A DNA stretch of 64,000 nt from Candidatus Aalborgicola defluviihabitans (GCA_016705575.1 JADIXX010000006.1:248001-312000), one strand, 5' to 3'; positions 8,518-18,997 are shown, counted from the first letter of the stretch. The notes: generated by a model not told the origin, from the sequence alone. Numbers and translations: made by a program.

Positions 8518-9374
8518 TGGCCGCCGTTTGTGGCTTCGATATCGGCCTGGAGCACCGTTTTTTCCTGATTGCGGGCCCTTGCGTGATTGAGTCCGAGCAG
8601 TTGCAGATGGACACGGCCGGCACGCTCAAGGAAATCACCACGGCACTGGGCATCCCTTTCATTTTCAAAAGCAGCTTCGACAAGGCCAACCGATCCAGCG
8701 GCAGCACCTTCCGCGGCCCCGGCATCGACAAGGGCCTGGAAATTTTGGCCAAGGTCAAACGTGAGCTGGGCGTCCCCATCCTGACTGACGTGCATGACGA
8801 AGTGCAGATTGCGCAGGTGGCTTCGGTGGTGGACGTGCTGCAAACCCCGGCCTTTCTGTGCCGCCAGACTGACTTCATCCGTGCAGTGGCCCAGTCGGGC
8901 AAACCGGCCAACATCAAAAAAGGCCAGTTTTTGGCGCCGCATGACATGAAAAATGTCATCGACAAGGCCCGCGCCGCCGCCAAAGAAGCGGGCTTGCCAG
9001 AAGACAACTTCATGGCCTGCGAGCGCGGCGCCAGCTTTGGCTACAACAACCTGGTGAGCGACATGCGCAGCCTGGCCATCATGCGGGAGACGCAGGCACC
9101 CGTGGTGTTTGATGCCACCCATTCGGTGCAGCTACCCGGTGGCCAGGGCACCAGTAGTGGCGGCCAGCGCGAAATGGTGCCGGTGCTGGCCCGTGCTGCC
9201 GTGGCAGTGGGCGTGGCAGGTTTGTTCATGGAGACGCATCCCGATCCATCCAAGGCCATGAGTGACGGCCCGAACGCCGTGCCGCTGAAGCACATGCGGG
9301 CCCTGCTGGAGACACTGGTTGCTTTGGACCGGGTCACCAAAGCCAATGGCTTTCTTGAAAACAGTTTCAACTAA
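8517..9374 (+). CDS. kdsA: 3-deoxy-8-phosphooctulonate synthase
   Basis: KdsA condenses phosphoenolpyruvate with arabinose 5-phosphate to make KDO 8-phosphate for lipopolysaccharide. The 285-residue product shows the family opening FFLIAGPCVIES, FKSSFDKANRSS, RGPGIDKGLEIL, and the later VVFDATHSVQLPGG segment, with AGLFMETHPDP near the C-terminus. It overlaps the end of pyrG by one base. I see no independent promoter, so it is likely co-transcribed with pyrG. Confidence 0.97.
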   Translation: MAAVCGFDIGLEHRFFLIAGPCVIESEQLQMDTAGTLKEITTALGIPFIFKSSFDKANRSSGSTFRGPGIDKGLEILAKVKRELGVPILTDVHDEVQIAQVASVVDVLQTPAFLCRQTDFIRAVAQSGKPANIKKGQFLAPHDMKNVIDKARAAAKEAGLPEDNFMACERGASFGYNNLVSDMRSLAIMRETQAPVVFDATHSVQLPGGQGTSSGGQREMVPVLARAAVAVGVAGLFMETHPDPSKAMSDGPNAVPLKHMRALLETLVALDRVTKANGFLENSFN

Positions 9375-9392
9375 TACTTGCTCAACACCACC

Positions 9393-9710
9393 ATGGAAAA
9401 TCCTGTGCCCGTTGCCTACATCATTGTTGACATGCAAATCTCCGACCTGGAACAATACAAAAAGTACATGGCAGAAGCGCCTGCTGCAGTGGCCAAGGCG
9501 GGTGGTGAATACCTGGTTCGGGGCGGCAAATTTGAAACGCTGGAAGGCACCTGGCAGCCGGCACGCATTGCCATGCTGCGGTTTCCCAGTTTTGAGGCCG
9601 CAAAGACGTTTTACGATGACGAAATGTACAAGGCGGCACGTGCCAAACGTTCGGGCGCAACAAGCTTCTTCAACATGGTGCTGGTAGAAGGCGTGGCCGC
9701 CCCGGTTTAG
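9393..9710 (+). CDS. DUF1330 domain protein
   Basis: The 105-residue product has the small ferredoxin-like alpha/beta fold pattern of DUF1330: VAYIIVDMQISDLEQYKKYMAEAP, then GGEYLVRGGKFETLEGTW and RFPSFEAAKTFYDDEMY. A TTG at 9378 would add five residues, but the ATG at 9393 matches the usual family start. It sits between kdsA and eno on the same strand. Family function is unknown. Confidence 0.85.
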   Translation: MENPVPVAYIIVDMQISDLEQYKKYMAEAPAAVAKAGGEYLVRGGKFETLEGTWQPARIAMLRFPSFEAAKTFYDDEMYKAARAKRSGATSFFNMVLVEGVAAPV

Positions 9711-9756
9711 TTTTCAAACTTCCTAGTTTTTTCACATATTTTCAAAAAGGCAAAAA

Positions 9757-11041
<1,285 letters not shown>

Positions 11042-11048
11042 TGACCCC

Positions 11049-11324
11049 ATGGGCAACCGCTTCGTCCCTGCTGCACTGATCGCCTTGCTGGTGATCGTGC
11101 ATGGCCAGCTCTGGTATGGCAGGGGCAGTGTGCCCAATGTAGCGAGTCTGACACGCCAGCTCGCCGATCAACAACAGCACAACGTGGCGGCCGCGCGTGC
11201 CAATGAGCGGCTGGCGGCCGAAATTGCGGACCTGCGCGAAGGCCTCGAGATTGTGGAAGAAAAGGCCCGCTCGGAACTGGGCATGGTCAAGGCCAACGAG
11301 ATCTTCGTGCAGATCGCCAAATAG
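11049..11324 (+). CDS. ftsB: Cell division protein FtsB
   Basis: FtsB is a bitopic divisome protein that forms a complex with FtsL and FtsQ and helps activate septal peptidoglycan synthesis. The 91-residue product has a short cytoplasmic start, one membrane helix (ALIALLVIVHGQLWYG) and then a coiled coil (LTRQLADQQQHNVAAARANERLAAEIADLREG) ending in the conserved EEKARSELGMVKANEIFVQI motif. It lies seven bases after the eno stop, the classical eno-ftsB arrangement of proteobacteria. Confidence 0.95.
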   Translation: MGNRFVPAALIALLVIVHGQLWYGRGSVPNVASLTRQLADQQQHNVAAARANERLAAEIADLREGLEIVEEKARSELGMVKANEIFVQIAK

Positions 11325-11334
11325 CCCAAACGCG

Positions 11335-12324
11335 TTAATGCGGGCCTGAGCCGCCGCTGGCCTGCTGTGCTGGCGCCAAAAACAACTGCGCTGCGTCCAC
11401 CGGATCAAAATGGTACTGCTGGCCACAGAATTCGCACGCTACCTCAATACTGTTTCGCTCGGCCAGAATACTTTCAGCCTCCTCGCGGCCCAACCCCACA
11501 ATCATGCGGCCCACGCGCTCACGGCTGCACGAGCAGGCAAAGCGCGGCGCCGTATCGCCCTGCAGGGGCTCAAAGCGGACGACTTGCTCCTCCCAGAACA
11601 GGCGATGCAGGATGGTGTCCACGTCCAGCGTTAGAAGCTCTTCACGCTTGAGGCTCTTGGCCAGGATGGCAATGCGGTTGTAGTGTTCATTCAGGCCAAT
11701 CTGGTCCTCGTTTTCCTGGCTGACCAAACTGCCCGACAAGTTGGCCGTGCCCTGCATGGGCAGGCGCTGAATCAGCAAGCCCGCAGCCACCGTGTCGTTG
11801 GCGGCCAGAACCATCGTGGTGTCGAGCTGCTCGCTTTGCAGCATGTAGTGTTCCAGCACCTCGCTGATATTCTCGATCTTGTGGCGTCGGTCATCAAACA
11901 ACGGCACCACGCCCTGGTAGGGCTGCTGACCGGGGAATTTGGTCGTGGGGTCCAGGGTGATGGCGCAGCGTCCAACATTACCCACGTTCACCATTTGGCT
12001 CAATGTGGCGTGCGTAGACACGTCTCCTACCACCGTGGCCGTGGCACGCAAGGCAAGGTCAGGCTGAACCTCCACCACCGCAAGCTTGACCGGCCCGTCA
12101 CCAAATATCTGCAGCACCAGCGCACCGTCGAACTTGATGTTGGACTGCATCAGGGCGGCGGCGGCCACCATTTCACCCAGCATGTCGCGCACCGGTGGCG
12201 CATAGGCACCGGTCGTGCTGTTGGAAGCACGCCGCCGCAGAATTTCGGTCCAGGCGTCCGTCAAACGTACCACCATGCCCCGCACCGGCAGGCCTTCAAA
12301 CAGGAATTTATGGAGTTCAGACAT
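11335..12324 (-). CDS. hslO: Redox-regulated chaperone Hsp33
   Basis: Hsp33 is a cytoplasmic holdase switched on by oxidation of a zinc centre. The 329-residue product carries the zinc-binding cysteines as CSC (FACSCSRERV) and CEFC (EVACEFCGQQYHFDP) near the C-terminus. The N-terminal core shows MQSNIKFDGALVLQIFGDGPVK and YQGVVPL. I set the start at ATG 12324 (MSELHKFLFEG); a TTG at 12330 adds two residues. It converges with ftsB, and the gamma carbonic anhydrase gene lies upstream on the same strand. Confidence 0.95.
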   Translation of the reverse strand: MSELHKFLFEGLPVRGMVVRLTDAWTEILRRRASNSTTGAYAPPVRDMLGEMVAAAALMQSNIKFDGALVLQIFGDGPVKLAVVEVQPDLALRATATVVGDVSTHATLSQMVNVGNVGRCAITLDPTTKFPGQQPYQGVVPLFDDRRHKIENISEVLEHYMLQSEQLDTTMVLAANDTVAAGLLIQRLPMQGTANLSGSLVSQENEDQIGLNEHYNRIAILAKSLKREELLTLDVDTILHRLFWEEQVVRFEPLQGDTAPRFACSCSRERVGRMIVGLGREEAESILAERNSIEVACEFCGQQYHFDPVDAAQLFLAPAQQASGGSGPH

Positions 12325-12386
12325 ACGCAACCTTGAAACTTGCGGTTCAGACCACTCGTAAAACGACGTGCTCTGACCCCAACGGA

Positions 12387-12911
12387 TTAACCAATTTTCT
12401 TCAGCCCGTTTTTGAAACGGCGGGCATTCGCGGTGTACTGCACCGCGCTCATCTTCAGCGCATCCTGTTGCTCGGGTGTGAGTGCGCGCACTGCCTTGGC
12501 GGGGCTGCCGAGGATCATGGATCCATCCGCAAACTCTTTGCCCTCAGTCACCAAAGAACCCGCGCCAACGATGCAACCGTTGCCGATTTTGGCGCCATTA
12601 AGCACCACGGCGCCGATGCCGATGAGCGAGTTGTCGCCAATGGTGCAACCGTGCAGCATCACCTTGTGGCCCACGGTCACGTTTTCACCCAGTGTCAGGG
12701 GCTTGCCGAAGTCGGCGTGCAGCACGCTGCCGTCCTGAATGTTGGAGCCGCGCCCAATGCGGATGAGCTCGGTGTCGCCACGGATCACCACACCAAACCA
12801 GACGCTGGTGTTTTCTGCCAATTCCACATTGCCCATGACTTGGGCGCTATCAGCCACCCACGCGGAATCCGCGATGCGGGGTGCGACCAAATCGAGTTCA
12901 TAAATTGCCAT
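12387..12911 (-). CDS. Gamma-carbonic-anhydrase family protein
   Basis: The 174-residue product is a left-handed beta-helix hexapeptide-repeat protein (SVWFGVVIRGDTELIRIGRGSNIQDGSVLHADF, then VGHKVMLHGCTIGDNSLIGIGAVVLNGAKIGNGCIVGAGSLVTEG). This is the YrdA/PaaY/Cam-like family; the metal-binding histidines appear as HADF and VGHKVMLHG. Catalytic carbonic anhydrase activity is possible but unproven for this branch. It is upstream of hslO on the same strand and divergent from the DUF455 gene. Its presence beside a dabAB system elsewhere in the window is only suggestive. Confidence 0.88.
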   Translation of the reverse strand: MAIYELDLVAPRIADSAWVADSAQVMGNVELAENTSVWFGVVIRGDTELIRIGRGSNIQDGSVLHADFGKPLTLGENVTVGHKVMLHGCTIGDNSLIGIGAVVLNGAKIGNGCIVGAGSLVTEGKEFADGSMILGSPAKAVRALTPEQQDALKMSAVQYTANARRFKNGLKKIG

Positions 12912-12971
12912 GTCAATCCCCTATCCAATCCGAGTGCGTGCAGGCCTTGTGTATTGCCTAGAATTGTAAGG

Positions 12972-13772
12972 ATGGAACTGAGATTGCACTGCCTTGAGGT
13001 TTTTCGCCTCACCGATCCCGTACAAAAGGCCGCCGCCGTGCTGGCACTGGCACCACCGCCTGCGTGCTTGCTGGATTGCACTGCTAGTTTGACCCACGAC
13101 GGCCCCCCCGGTCGCCCGCCACGGCCCGAGCTGGTGCAACCCCAGGATGTGCCACGGCGCTCCCCGTTTACCCTGGAAGGCCACTGCGCCTTGGTGCATG
13201 CCATTGCACACATCGAATTCAACGCCATCAACCTGGCGCTGGATGCAGTCTGGCGCTTTGCCGACATGCCCGCCCCCTACTACCTGGACTGGCTGCGCGT
13301 GGCCCAGGAAGAGGCCAAGCACTTCACCCTGCTGCACAACCACCTGCGTACTTTGGGCCACGACTATGGTGACTTTATGGCGCACGACGGTCTGTGGAAC
13401 CTGTGTGAGGCCACACGCCACGATGTTGTTGCCCGCATGGCCCTGGTGCCGCGCACCTTAGAGGCCCGTGGGCTGGACGCCACGCCCATTATCCAGGCCA
13501 AGTTGCGCAAGGTCGGCACACCACACGCACTTGCCGCCGTGGCGATTCTGGACATCATTCTGGAAGAAGAAGTGGGCCATGTCGCCATCGGCAACCACTG
13601 GTACCACTGGCTGTGTCAACGCGATCAACTCGACCCCCTGGCGTTCTACCGGCAAGTGGCCGAACAGCACGGGGCACCAAGGCCCAAACCGCCCTTTAAC
13701 CTCAGCGCGCGCCGGCTGGCCGGATTTTCCGACACAGAGCTGGCGGCGCTACCCACAGTTACTTCTGCGTGA
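12972..13772 (+). CDS. DUF455 ferritin-like protein
   Basis: The 266-residue product matches the DUF455 family of ferritin-like proteins: AIAHIEFNAINLALDAVWRF, WLRVAQEEAKHFTLLHNHL, then ILDIILEEEVGHVAIGNHWY. The repeated ExxH pairs on four-helix-bundle helices would form a di-metal site. The frame stays open far upstream, but that stretch overlaps hslO and the gamma-CA gene antisense, and the ATG at 12972, after AAGG, gives the normal family N-terminus (MELRLHCLEVFRLTDP). The function of DUF455 is unknown to me beyond likely metal-dependent oxidation chemistry. Confidence 0.85.
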   Translation: MELRLHCLEVFRLTDPVQKAAAVLALAPPPACLLDCTASLTHDGPPGRPPRPELVQPQDVPRRSPFTLEGHCALVHAIAHIEFNAINLALDAVWRFADMPAPYYLDWLRVAQEEAKHFTLLHNHLRTLGHDYGDFMAHDGLWNLCEATRHDVVARMALVPRTLEARGLDATPIIQAKLRKVGTPHALAAVAILDIILEEEVGHVAIGNHWYHWLCQRDQLDPLAFYRQVAEQHGAPRPKPPFNLSARRLAGFSDTELAALPTVTSA

Positions 13773-13773
13773 C

Positions 13774-13828
13774 GCTATTACTTTGATAGCTACTTATGTA
13801 TATTTCACGAGGGCTAGCGCTTGATTTT
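13774..13828 (+). repeat. 55-nt dispersed repeat, copy A (intergenic)
   Basis: The copy starts with GCTATT, has a GCTA-TT-ATAGC dyad, and carries the core ACGAGGGCTAG exactly 33 bases after the first GCTA. It begins one base after the DUF455 stop codon. It is AT-rich compared with flanking genes and aligns without gaps with copies at 24345-24399 (minus), 37146-37200 and 55024-55078. Confidence 0.75.
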
Positions 13829-13944
13829 ACTTATAAAATATTGCAAACGCCCTGGCCTGCATATTTCCCTACACAAGCCCGTGAGTGGCAGGCACAATCT
13901 TTCACCATAGCCCCCATCCCACGTCACCCCGATACTAGCCAGCG

Positions 13945-16539
13945 ATGACCAAACGCCTCACTTATGCCACGCCGTTCTTTGAACGTCCGCTTGCGGTGGC
14001 ATGGCTGGTATTTGTGGTGGCGGCACTGGTCGCCGGCGCGGTCATCTGGAAATTGGAGCAACGCAGCCACAGCGCCGAGCGCATGCGCATCAATGCGCTG
14101 GCCAGCGATCGCGCAAATGGCATCCAGGCCACCATCGAGCACGCACTATCAGCCACTTATTCGCTCGCCGCCATGGTGCGCCAGGGTAAGGGCCATGTGC
14201 CAGACTTCGAAGGCGTGGCCACTGAAATGCTGCACTGGTATCCGGGCGTGTCCATACTGGGCCTGAGCCCGGATGGTGTGATTGCGCGCGTAGCGCCGCT
14301 CACAGGCAACGAAAAATCGCTTGGTTTTGACGCGCTAAAAGACCCGGCGCAGGGCAAAGAGGCGCGCGTGGCGCGCGATACCGCCAAGCTCACCCTGGCT
14401 GGCCCGGTGCAGCTGGTGCAAGGCGGCCTGGGCGCGGTGGGGCGCATGCCAATATTTCTGGACGACGCGGATGGCAAACCCGTGTTCTGGGGCCTAACCT
14501 ATGCAGTTATCCGCTTTCCACAGGCGCTGTCCAGCGTGCGACTGTCGCAACTGGCCGAAAGCGGGTTGGACTATTCACTGTGGCGCAACAACCCGGATAC
14601 TGGCACCAAGCAAATCATTACTGCGTCCTCCAACGCGCTGTCCGACCCGGTCGAGCAAAGTTTGACCGTGCCCAATGGGCAATGGACACTCAGCGTGGCG
14701 CCCCGCAACGGCTGGGACGATCACGCCGCGCTGGCCTTCAAGGTCGCCTTAGGTCTGGCTTTCAGCCTGATGCTGGCCTATGCCAGCATGCTCTTTGTGG
14801 ACCTCAAGAACCAGAAAGCAGGGCAAGAAAGCCTGGTATTACAGCGCACCAAGGAGATTGCGGCCTCCCAGAGCCAGCTCGAGGCGACGCTGGAGGCCAT
14901 CCCCGACGTCATGCTGGAGATGAGCCTGGACGGCACCTACCACGATTACCACGCACCGCGCGCCAACACCTCGTTTCCACCAGCTGAATTTTTCCTGGGC
15001 AAGCGGGTAACGGACGTACTGCCGCCAGACGCGGCAGCCTCGGTCATGGCGGCACTGGAAGAAGCCAATGCCCAGGGTCATTCCGAGGGCAGGGAATTTC
15101 CGCTGCACACATCAAAAGGTGATTTCTGGTTTGAAATCTCGCTGACCCGCAAGGTAGACCCCACCAGCACGGAGCCACGCTTCATCGTTCTCTCGCGCAA
15201 CGTCACCCAGCGCAAAGACTCCGAGGAGGAAATCAACAAGCTGGCTTTTTATGACCCGCTGACCAGTCTGCCCAATCGGCGCCTCATGGTGGACCGTCTG
15301 CGCCAGGCACTGGCCGCCAGCTCGCGCAGTGGCCGTTTGGGCGCCCTGCAATTCATTGATCTGGACAACTTCAAAACCCTGAACGACACGCAGGGTCACG
15401 ACATGGGCGATCTGCTGTTGCAACAGGTGGCACAGCGCCTGTGCGATTGCGTGCGCCAAGGCGACACGGTGGCCCGCCTGGGTGGCGACGAATTCGTGGT
15501 GATGGTGGAAGAGTTGAGCGATATCCGTGAGGATGCCGCAACCCAGGCCAAGATGATTGGCGAGAAAATTCTGGCCGCTATCGGCAAGCCTTACCGCTTG
15601 GGCGGACTTGACTATGAAATTACACCCAGCATTGGCATCACGCTGTACCGCAACCACGACCAATCCACCGAAGAATTGCTCAAGCAGGCCGACTTGGCCA
15701 TGTACCAGGCCAAGTCGGCCGGGCGTAATACGCTGCGCTTCTTTGATCCGGCCATGCAGGCGATTATTACCACCCGCGTAGGTCTGGAATCCGATATCCG
15801 CCAAGGCATTCTCAAAAGCGAGTTTGTGCTGTACTTCCAGCCCCAGATCAACCGCAACAACCAATTGATCGGTGCCGAAGTATTGCTGCGCTGGCCACAC
15901 CCGCAACGCGGCATGGTGTCACCGGCCGAATTCATTCCTGTGGCCGAAGGCAGCAGCCTGATCCTGCCCCTGGGGAACTGGGTGATGGAGGCCGCCTGTA
16001 CCCAGCTGGCGCAGTGGTCCAAGGATGCCCGGTTTCAACCCTTCACCTTGGCTATCAACGTCAGCGCCCGCCAATTTCACCAGCCTGATTTTGTACCCTA
16101 TTTGGTGGACCTGATCAGCTATACCGGTGTCAACCCGCGCCATCTCAAGCTCGAACTGACCGAGACCTTGCTGGTGGACGACATCGAAGAAACTACCGCC
16201 AAGATGATCAAGCTCAAACAACTCGGCGTGGGTTTCGCGCTGGACGATTTCGGCACCGGCTACTCGTCCCTGTCCTACCTCAAGCGGATGCCGCTTGACC
16301 AGTTGAAGATAGATCAATCTTTTGTGCGCGACCTGATGACCGACCCCAACGATGCAGCCATTGCATTGGCCGTCATTACCCTGGGCCATAGCCTGGGATT
16401 GGCCGTCATCGCCGAAGGCGTGGAAACCCAGGCCCAACACGACTACCTGCACGGTCAAGGATGCGACGCCTACCAAGGCTATCTGCTGGGGCGCCCGATG
16501 CCGCTGGAAAACTTCGAACAATACGTCCTATCACGCTGA
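13945..16539 (+). CDS. CHASE-PAS-GGDEF-EAL cyclic-di-GMP signalling protein
   Basis: This 864-residue protein should be anchored in the inner membrane by two helices (about 20-40 and 265-285) flanking a periplasmic CHASE sensor with a PGVSILGLSPDGVI-type core and GRMPIFLD. A PAS-like segment (EATLEAIPDVMLEMSLDG) leads to the GGDEF domain with RLGGDEFVVM, an intact diguanylate cyclase signature, and then an EAL domain. There the motif reads EVL instead of EAL, while DDFGTGYSSLSYLKRMPLDQLKID is intact. It may make or degrade c-di-GMP; which activity dominates cannot be told from sequence. It stands alone on its strand. Confidence 0.92.
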   Translation: MTKRLTYATPFFERPLAVAWLVFVVAALVAGAVIWKLEQRSHSAERMRINALASDRANGIQATIEHALSATYSLAAMVRQGKGHVPDFEGVATEMLHWYPGVSILGLSPDGVIARVAPLTGNEKSLGFDALKDPAQGKEARVARDTAKLTLAGPVQLVQGGLGAVGRMPIFLDDADGKPVFWGLTYAVIRFPQALSSVRLSQLAESGLDYSLWRNNPDTGTKQIITASSNALSDPVEQSLTVPNGQWTLSVAPRNGWDDHAALAFKVALGLAFSLMLAYASMLFVDLKNQKAGQESLVLQRTKEIAASQSQLEATLEAIPDVMLEMSLDGTYHDYHAPRANTSFPPAEFFLGKRVTDVLPPDAAASVMAALEEANAQGHSEGREFPLHTSKGDFWFEISLTRKVDPTSTEPRFIVLSRNVTQRKDSEEEINKLAFYDPLTSLPNRRLMVDRLRQALAASSRSGRLGALQFIDLDNFKTLNDTQGHDMGDLLLQQVAQRLCDCVRQGDTVARLGGDEFVVMVEELSDIREDAATQAKMIGEKILAAIGKPYRLGGLDYEITPSIGITLYRNHDQSTEELLKQADLAMYQAKSAGRNTLRFFDPAMQAIITTRVGLESDIRQGILKSEFVLYFQPQINRNNQLIGAEVLLRWPHPQRGMVSPAEFIPVAEGSSLILPLGNWVMEAACTQLAQWSKDARFQPFTLAINVSARQFHQPDFVPYLVDLISYTGVNPRHLKLELTETLLVDDIEETTAKMIKLKQLGVGFALDDFGTGYSSLSYLKRMPLDQLKIDQSFVRDLMTDPNDAAIALAVITLGHSLGLAVIAEGVETQAQHDYLHGQGCDAYQGYLLGRPMPLENFEQYVLSR

Positions 16540-16657
16540 CCTCTCTGCAACCACGACAGCCTAACCGGCGGCCATTTGGACTTGGTCACCCCGCAGGCGG
16601 TGGTGCAGGCAATCCCACCCGTGCCAGTGTCCGGCGAAGACCAAAGTGCCAGGCTTG

Positions 16658-16696
16658 GAAACAATTGTTTCTTTTTGTATTTATGTGTGATACAAA
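16658..16696. promoter_or_regulatory. Candidate operator/promoter of the RpiR-TRAP operon
   Basis: A perfect 14-base palindrome GAAACAATTGTTTC (16658-16671) is followed by a second dyad TTTGTAT...ATACAAA (16674-16680 and 16690-16696). TTGTTT (16665-16670) and GATACA (16689-16694) are 18 bases apart and could be -35 and -10 boxes. They sit just upstream of an RpiR-type regulator gene, so autoregulation is a natural inference. Confidence 0.45.
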
Positions 16697-16702
16697 CGAA
16701 CT

Positions 16703-17614
16703 GTGTCCACCTCCTTTCTTTTCGCCGACATTCCGCCTGAGGGTTTGAGTCCGGAATTGCTGCGCGCCGCGCGCTGGATCGAAGCCCATCCGCGTGAGGT
16801 GGCCTTGCACTCCATGCGCGAGTGCGCACGCCGGGCAGAGCTGGCACCCGCCACCTTTACGCGACTCTCTCAAGCGCTCGGTTTCGATGGTTTTGAGGCC
16901 ATTAAGAGCCTGTGCCAGGACTCTTTTTCAGTGCAAACGGGGTACGCCGGACGTGCTGAGGTGTTGCAGGCCAACGCCAAGCGCAGCGACGAGTGGTTCG
17001 CGCAACTTAATGCCGCACAGTGCACCAACACCGGATCCATCGTTGCGCTGAATGAACCCCAGCAGCTGGAAGCGGCTGCGGACGCTTTGCTCAAGGCACG
17101 GCGTGTCTATTTTCTGGGCCTGCGGGCTAGCCACGGCTTGGCGCTGTCGCTGCACTACACCTATGGGCTGCTGGCACCCAACGGAGTTTTGGTACAAGGC
17201 GTGGGCGGCACACTGATCGACCAGATCGGCGCCATGGGAGCCGGCGATGTACTGGTCGCGGTGTCGTTCGCCCCGTACACCCGCCAGACAGTCATTGCCA
17301 CTACACAGGCATTGGCACAAGGGGTTGTCCTGCTGGCGTTAACTGATAGCGCCTTGTCACCAATTGCCCGGTCTGCCAGCCACACACTGCTTTTTCGGAC
17401 GGACAGCACCTCCTATTTTCAGTCCATGGTCGGCGCATTGGCGTTGGCAGAGGCTTTGGCCGCCGCAGTGACAGTGCGAGGAGGCCGCAAGGTTTTGGCG
17501 CATCTGCAATCCCGGCAAGATCGTCTGGACAGCGAGGGGGAGTACTGGGAAAAACGCGCGGACAAGCCGTCATTGCTGCGTCTGCCAACAACCAATTCAG
17601 AGGAGTCAGAGTGA
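16703..17614 (+). CDS. MurR/RpiR family transcriptional regulator
   Basis: The 303-residue product has an N-terminal RpiR helix-turn-helix (LLRAARWIEAHPREVALHSMRECARRAELAPATFTRLSQALGFDGFEAIKSL) and a C-terminal SIS sugar-phosphate-type sensing domain (ARRVYFLGLRASHGLALSLHY, VLVAVSFAPYTRQTVIATTQAL). The start is a GTG at 16703. Its stop overlaps the GTG start of the downstream aminotransferase, so it heads the TRAP transporter operon and likely controls it. RpiR proteins usually sense phosphosugars, but here the neighbours are amino acid enzymes, so the ligand is open. Confidence 0.88.
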   Translation: MSTSFLFADIPPEGLSPELLRAARWIEAHPREVALHSMRECARRAELAPATFTRLSQALGFDGFEAIKSLCQDSFSVQTGYAGRAEVLQANAKRSDEWFAQLNAAQCTNTGSIVALNEPQQLEAAADALLKARRVYFLGLRASHGLALSLHYTYGLLAPNGVLVQGVGGTLIDQIGAMGAGDVLVAVSFAPYTRQTVIATTQALAQGVVLLALTDSALSPIARSASHTLLFRTDSTSYFQSMVGALALAEALAAAVTVRGGRKVLAHLQSRQDRLDSEGEYWEKRADKPSLLRLPTTNSEESE

Positions 17615-18954
17615 TATCCACAGCCTCTACGCAGGTGTTTCATCGGCACTTGCAGCGCACACCCCCGGTCGCAGTCAGTGGCAAAGGCATTTACCTGACC
17701 GATGCACAGGGACGACGCTACATCGATGCATCCGGCGGTGCAGCCGTTTCCTGCCTGGGCCATGCACATCCCGACGTGCTTGCGGCCATGCATGCGCAAA
17801 TCGACAAACTGGCCTATGCCCACACCAGCTTCTTCACGACCGAAGTAGCAGAGACGCTGGCCCGCAAGCTGATTGAAACGGCGCCTTCCGGCATGAGCCA
17901 TGTGTATTTTGTGAGCGGTGGCTCCGAGGCGATGGAGGCCACCCTGAAGATGGCGCGCCAGTATTTTGTCGAAATGGGTCAACCCCAGCGACAGCATTTC
18001 ATTGCACGCCGGCAGAGCTACCACGGCAACACGCTCGGTGCGCTGGCCATAGGCGGTAATCAATGGCGGCGTGAGCCGTTTGCACCGATTTTGATACCAG
18101 TCACCCATCTGTCCCCCTGCTACCCCTATCGGGAACAGCAATCGACCGAAACGCCTGAGCAATATGGCCAGCGTCTGGCGCACGAGCTGGAGCAAGCCAT
18201 TCTTGAACAAGGCGCCGACCAGGTTATCGCATTCATCGCGGAGACCGTGGGGGGCGCAACGGCCGGTGTACTGGTGCCAGTGCCCGGTTACTTCAAGGCA
18301 GTGCGTGAGGTGTGCGACCGCTACGGCGTATTGCTGATCCTTGATGAGGTCATGTGTGGCATGGGCCGCACCGGTAGCTTGCATGCTTGCGAACAAGAGG
18401 GTGTTGTTCCCGATTTGCTGGCGGTGGCCAAAGGTCTAGGCGGCGGTTACCAGCCCATCGGGGCCGTTCTGGCGCAAGCAAAGATTGTAGAAACCATGCG
18501 ACAGGGCTCCGGCTTTTTCCAACACGGGCACACCTATCTTGGACATGCTGTCGCCTGTGCTGCCGCTCTGGCTGTGCAACAGGTTTTTGAGCGAGACCAA
18601 CTCATCCCGCAGGTGCGCACGCGGGGTCAATTCCTGCAGCATTTGATGCGTGAGACATGGCGTGATCATCCGCACGTTGGTGATATCCGCGGGCGTGGAC
18701 TTTTTTGGGGCATCGAGTTGGTGCAGGACCGTGCCACCAAGTCTCCATTCGATCCGGTACGCAAACTGCACATAGGAGTCAAAAGGGAAGCAATGGCGCG
18801 CGGCCTTATGGTTTACCCGATGGGCGGAACCGTAGATGGCCGCATGGGCGATCATGTTTTGCTGGCGCCTCCATTTATATCCAGCGAAGCGGAGTTGGAG
18901 ATGGTGATCGAACGGTTGCGTTCGGCGATAGATGCTGCCATCGCGGCAGCCTGA
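17611..18954 (+). CDS. Class III PLP-dependent aminotransferase
   Basis: The 447-residue product is a fold-type I, class III (omega-amino acid) aminotransferase: GRRYIDASGGAAVSCLGHAHPDV, SGGSEAMEATLKMARQY, the PLP-contacting ILDEVMCGMGRTG, and the Schiff-base Lys in AVAKGLGGGYQPIGAV. The start GTG at 17611 overlaps the RpiR stop (GTGA) and has AGAGGAG just upstream. Class III enzymes act on omega-amino groups, beta-alanine, diamines or some alpha-amino acids; the exact substrate cannot be read here. A TAXI-TRAP transporter and two further amino acid enzymes follow, suggesting it deaminates the imported compound. Confidence 0.9.
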   Translation: MISTASTQVFHRHLQRTPPVAVSGKGIYLTDAQGRRYIDASGGAAVSCLGHAHPDVLAAMHAQIDKLAYAHTSFFTTEVAETLARKLIETAPSGMSHVYFVSGGSEAMEATLKMARQYFVEMGQPQRQHFIARRQSYHGNTLGALAIGGNQWRREPFAPILIPVTHLSPCYPYREQQSTETPEQYGQRLAHELEQAILEQGADQVIAFIAETVGGATAGVLVPVPGYFKAVREVCDRYGVLLILDEVMCGMGRTGSLHACEQEGVVPDLLAVAKGLGGGYQPIGAVLAQAKIVETMRQGSGFFQHGHTYLGHAVACAAALAVQQVFERDQLIPQVRTRGQFLQHLMRETWRDHPHVGDIRGRGLFWGIELVQDRATKSPFDPVRKLHIGVKREAMARGLMVYPMGGTVDGRMGDHVLLAPPFISSEAELEMVIERLRSAIDAAIAAA

Positions 18955-18997
18955 AGAGTGTTCGTGAGTGAAATTGACTTAACTACTAGGAGACTAC

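Noticed and set aside
12195..12971. Upstream extension of the DUF455 frame
   Set aside because: The frame is open, but it lies antisense to hslO and the gamma-CA gene; the ATG at 12972 gives the family N-terminus.
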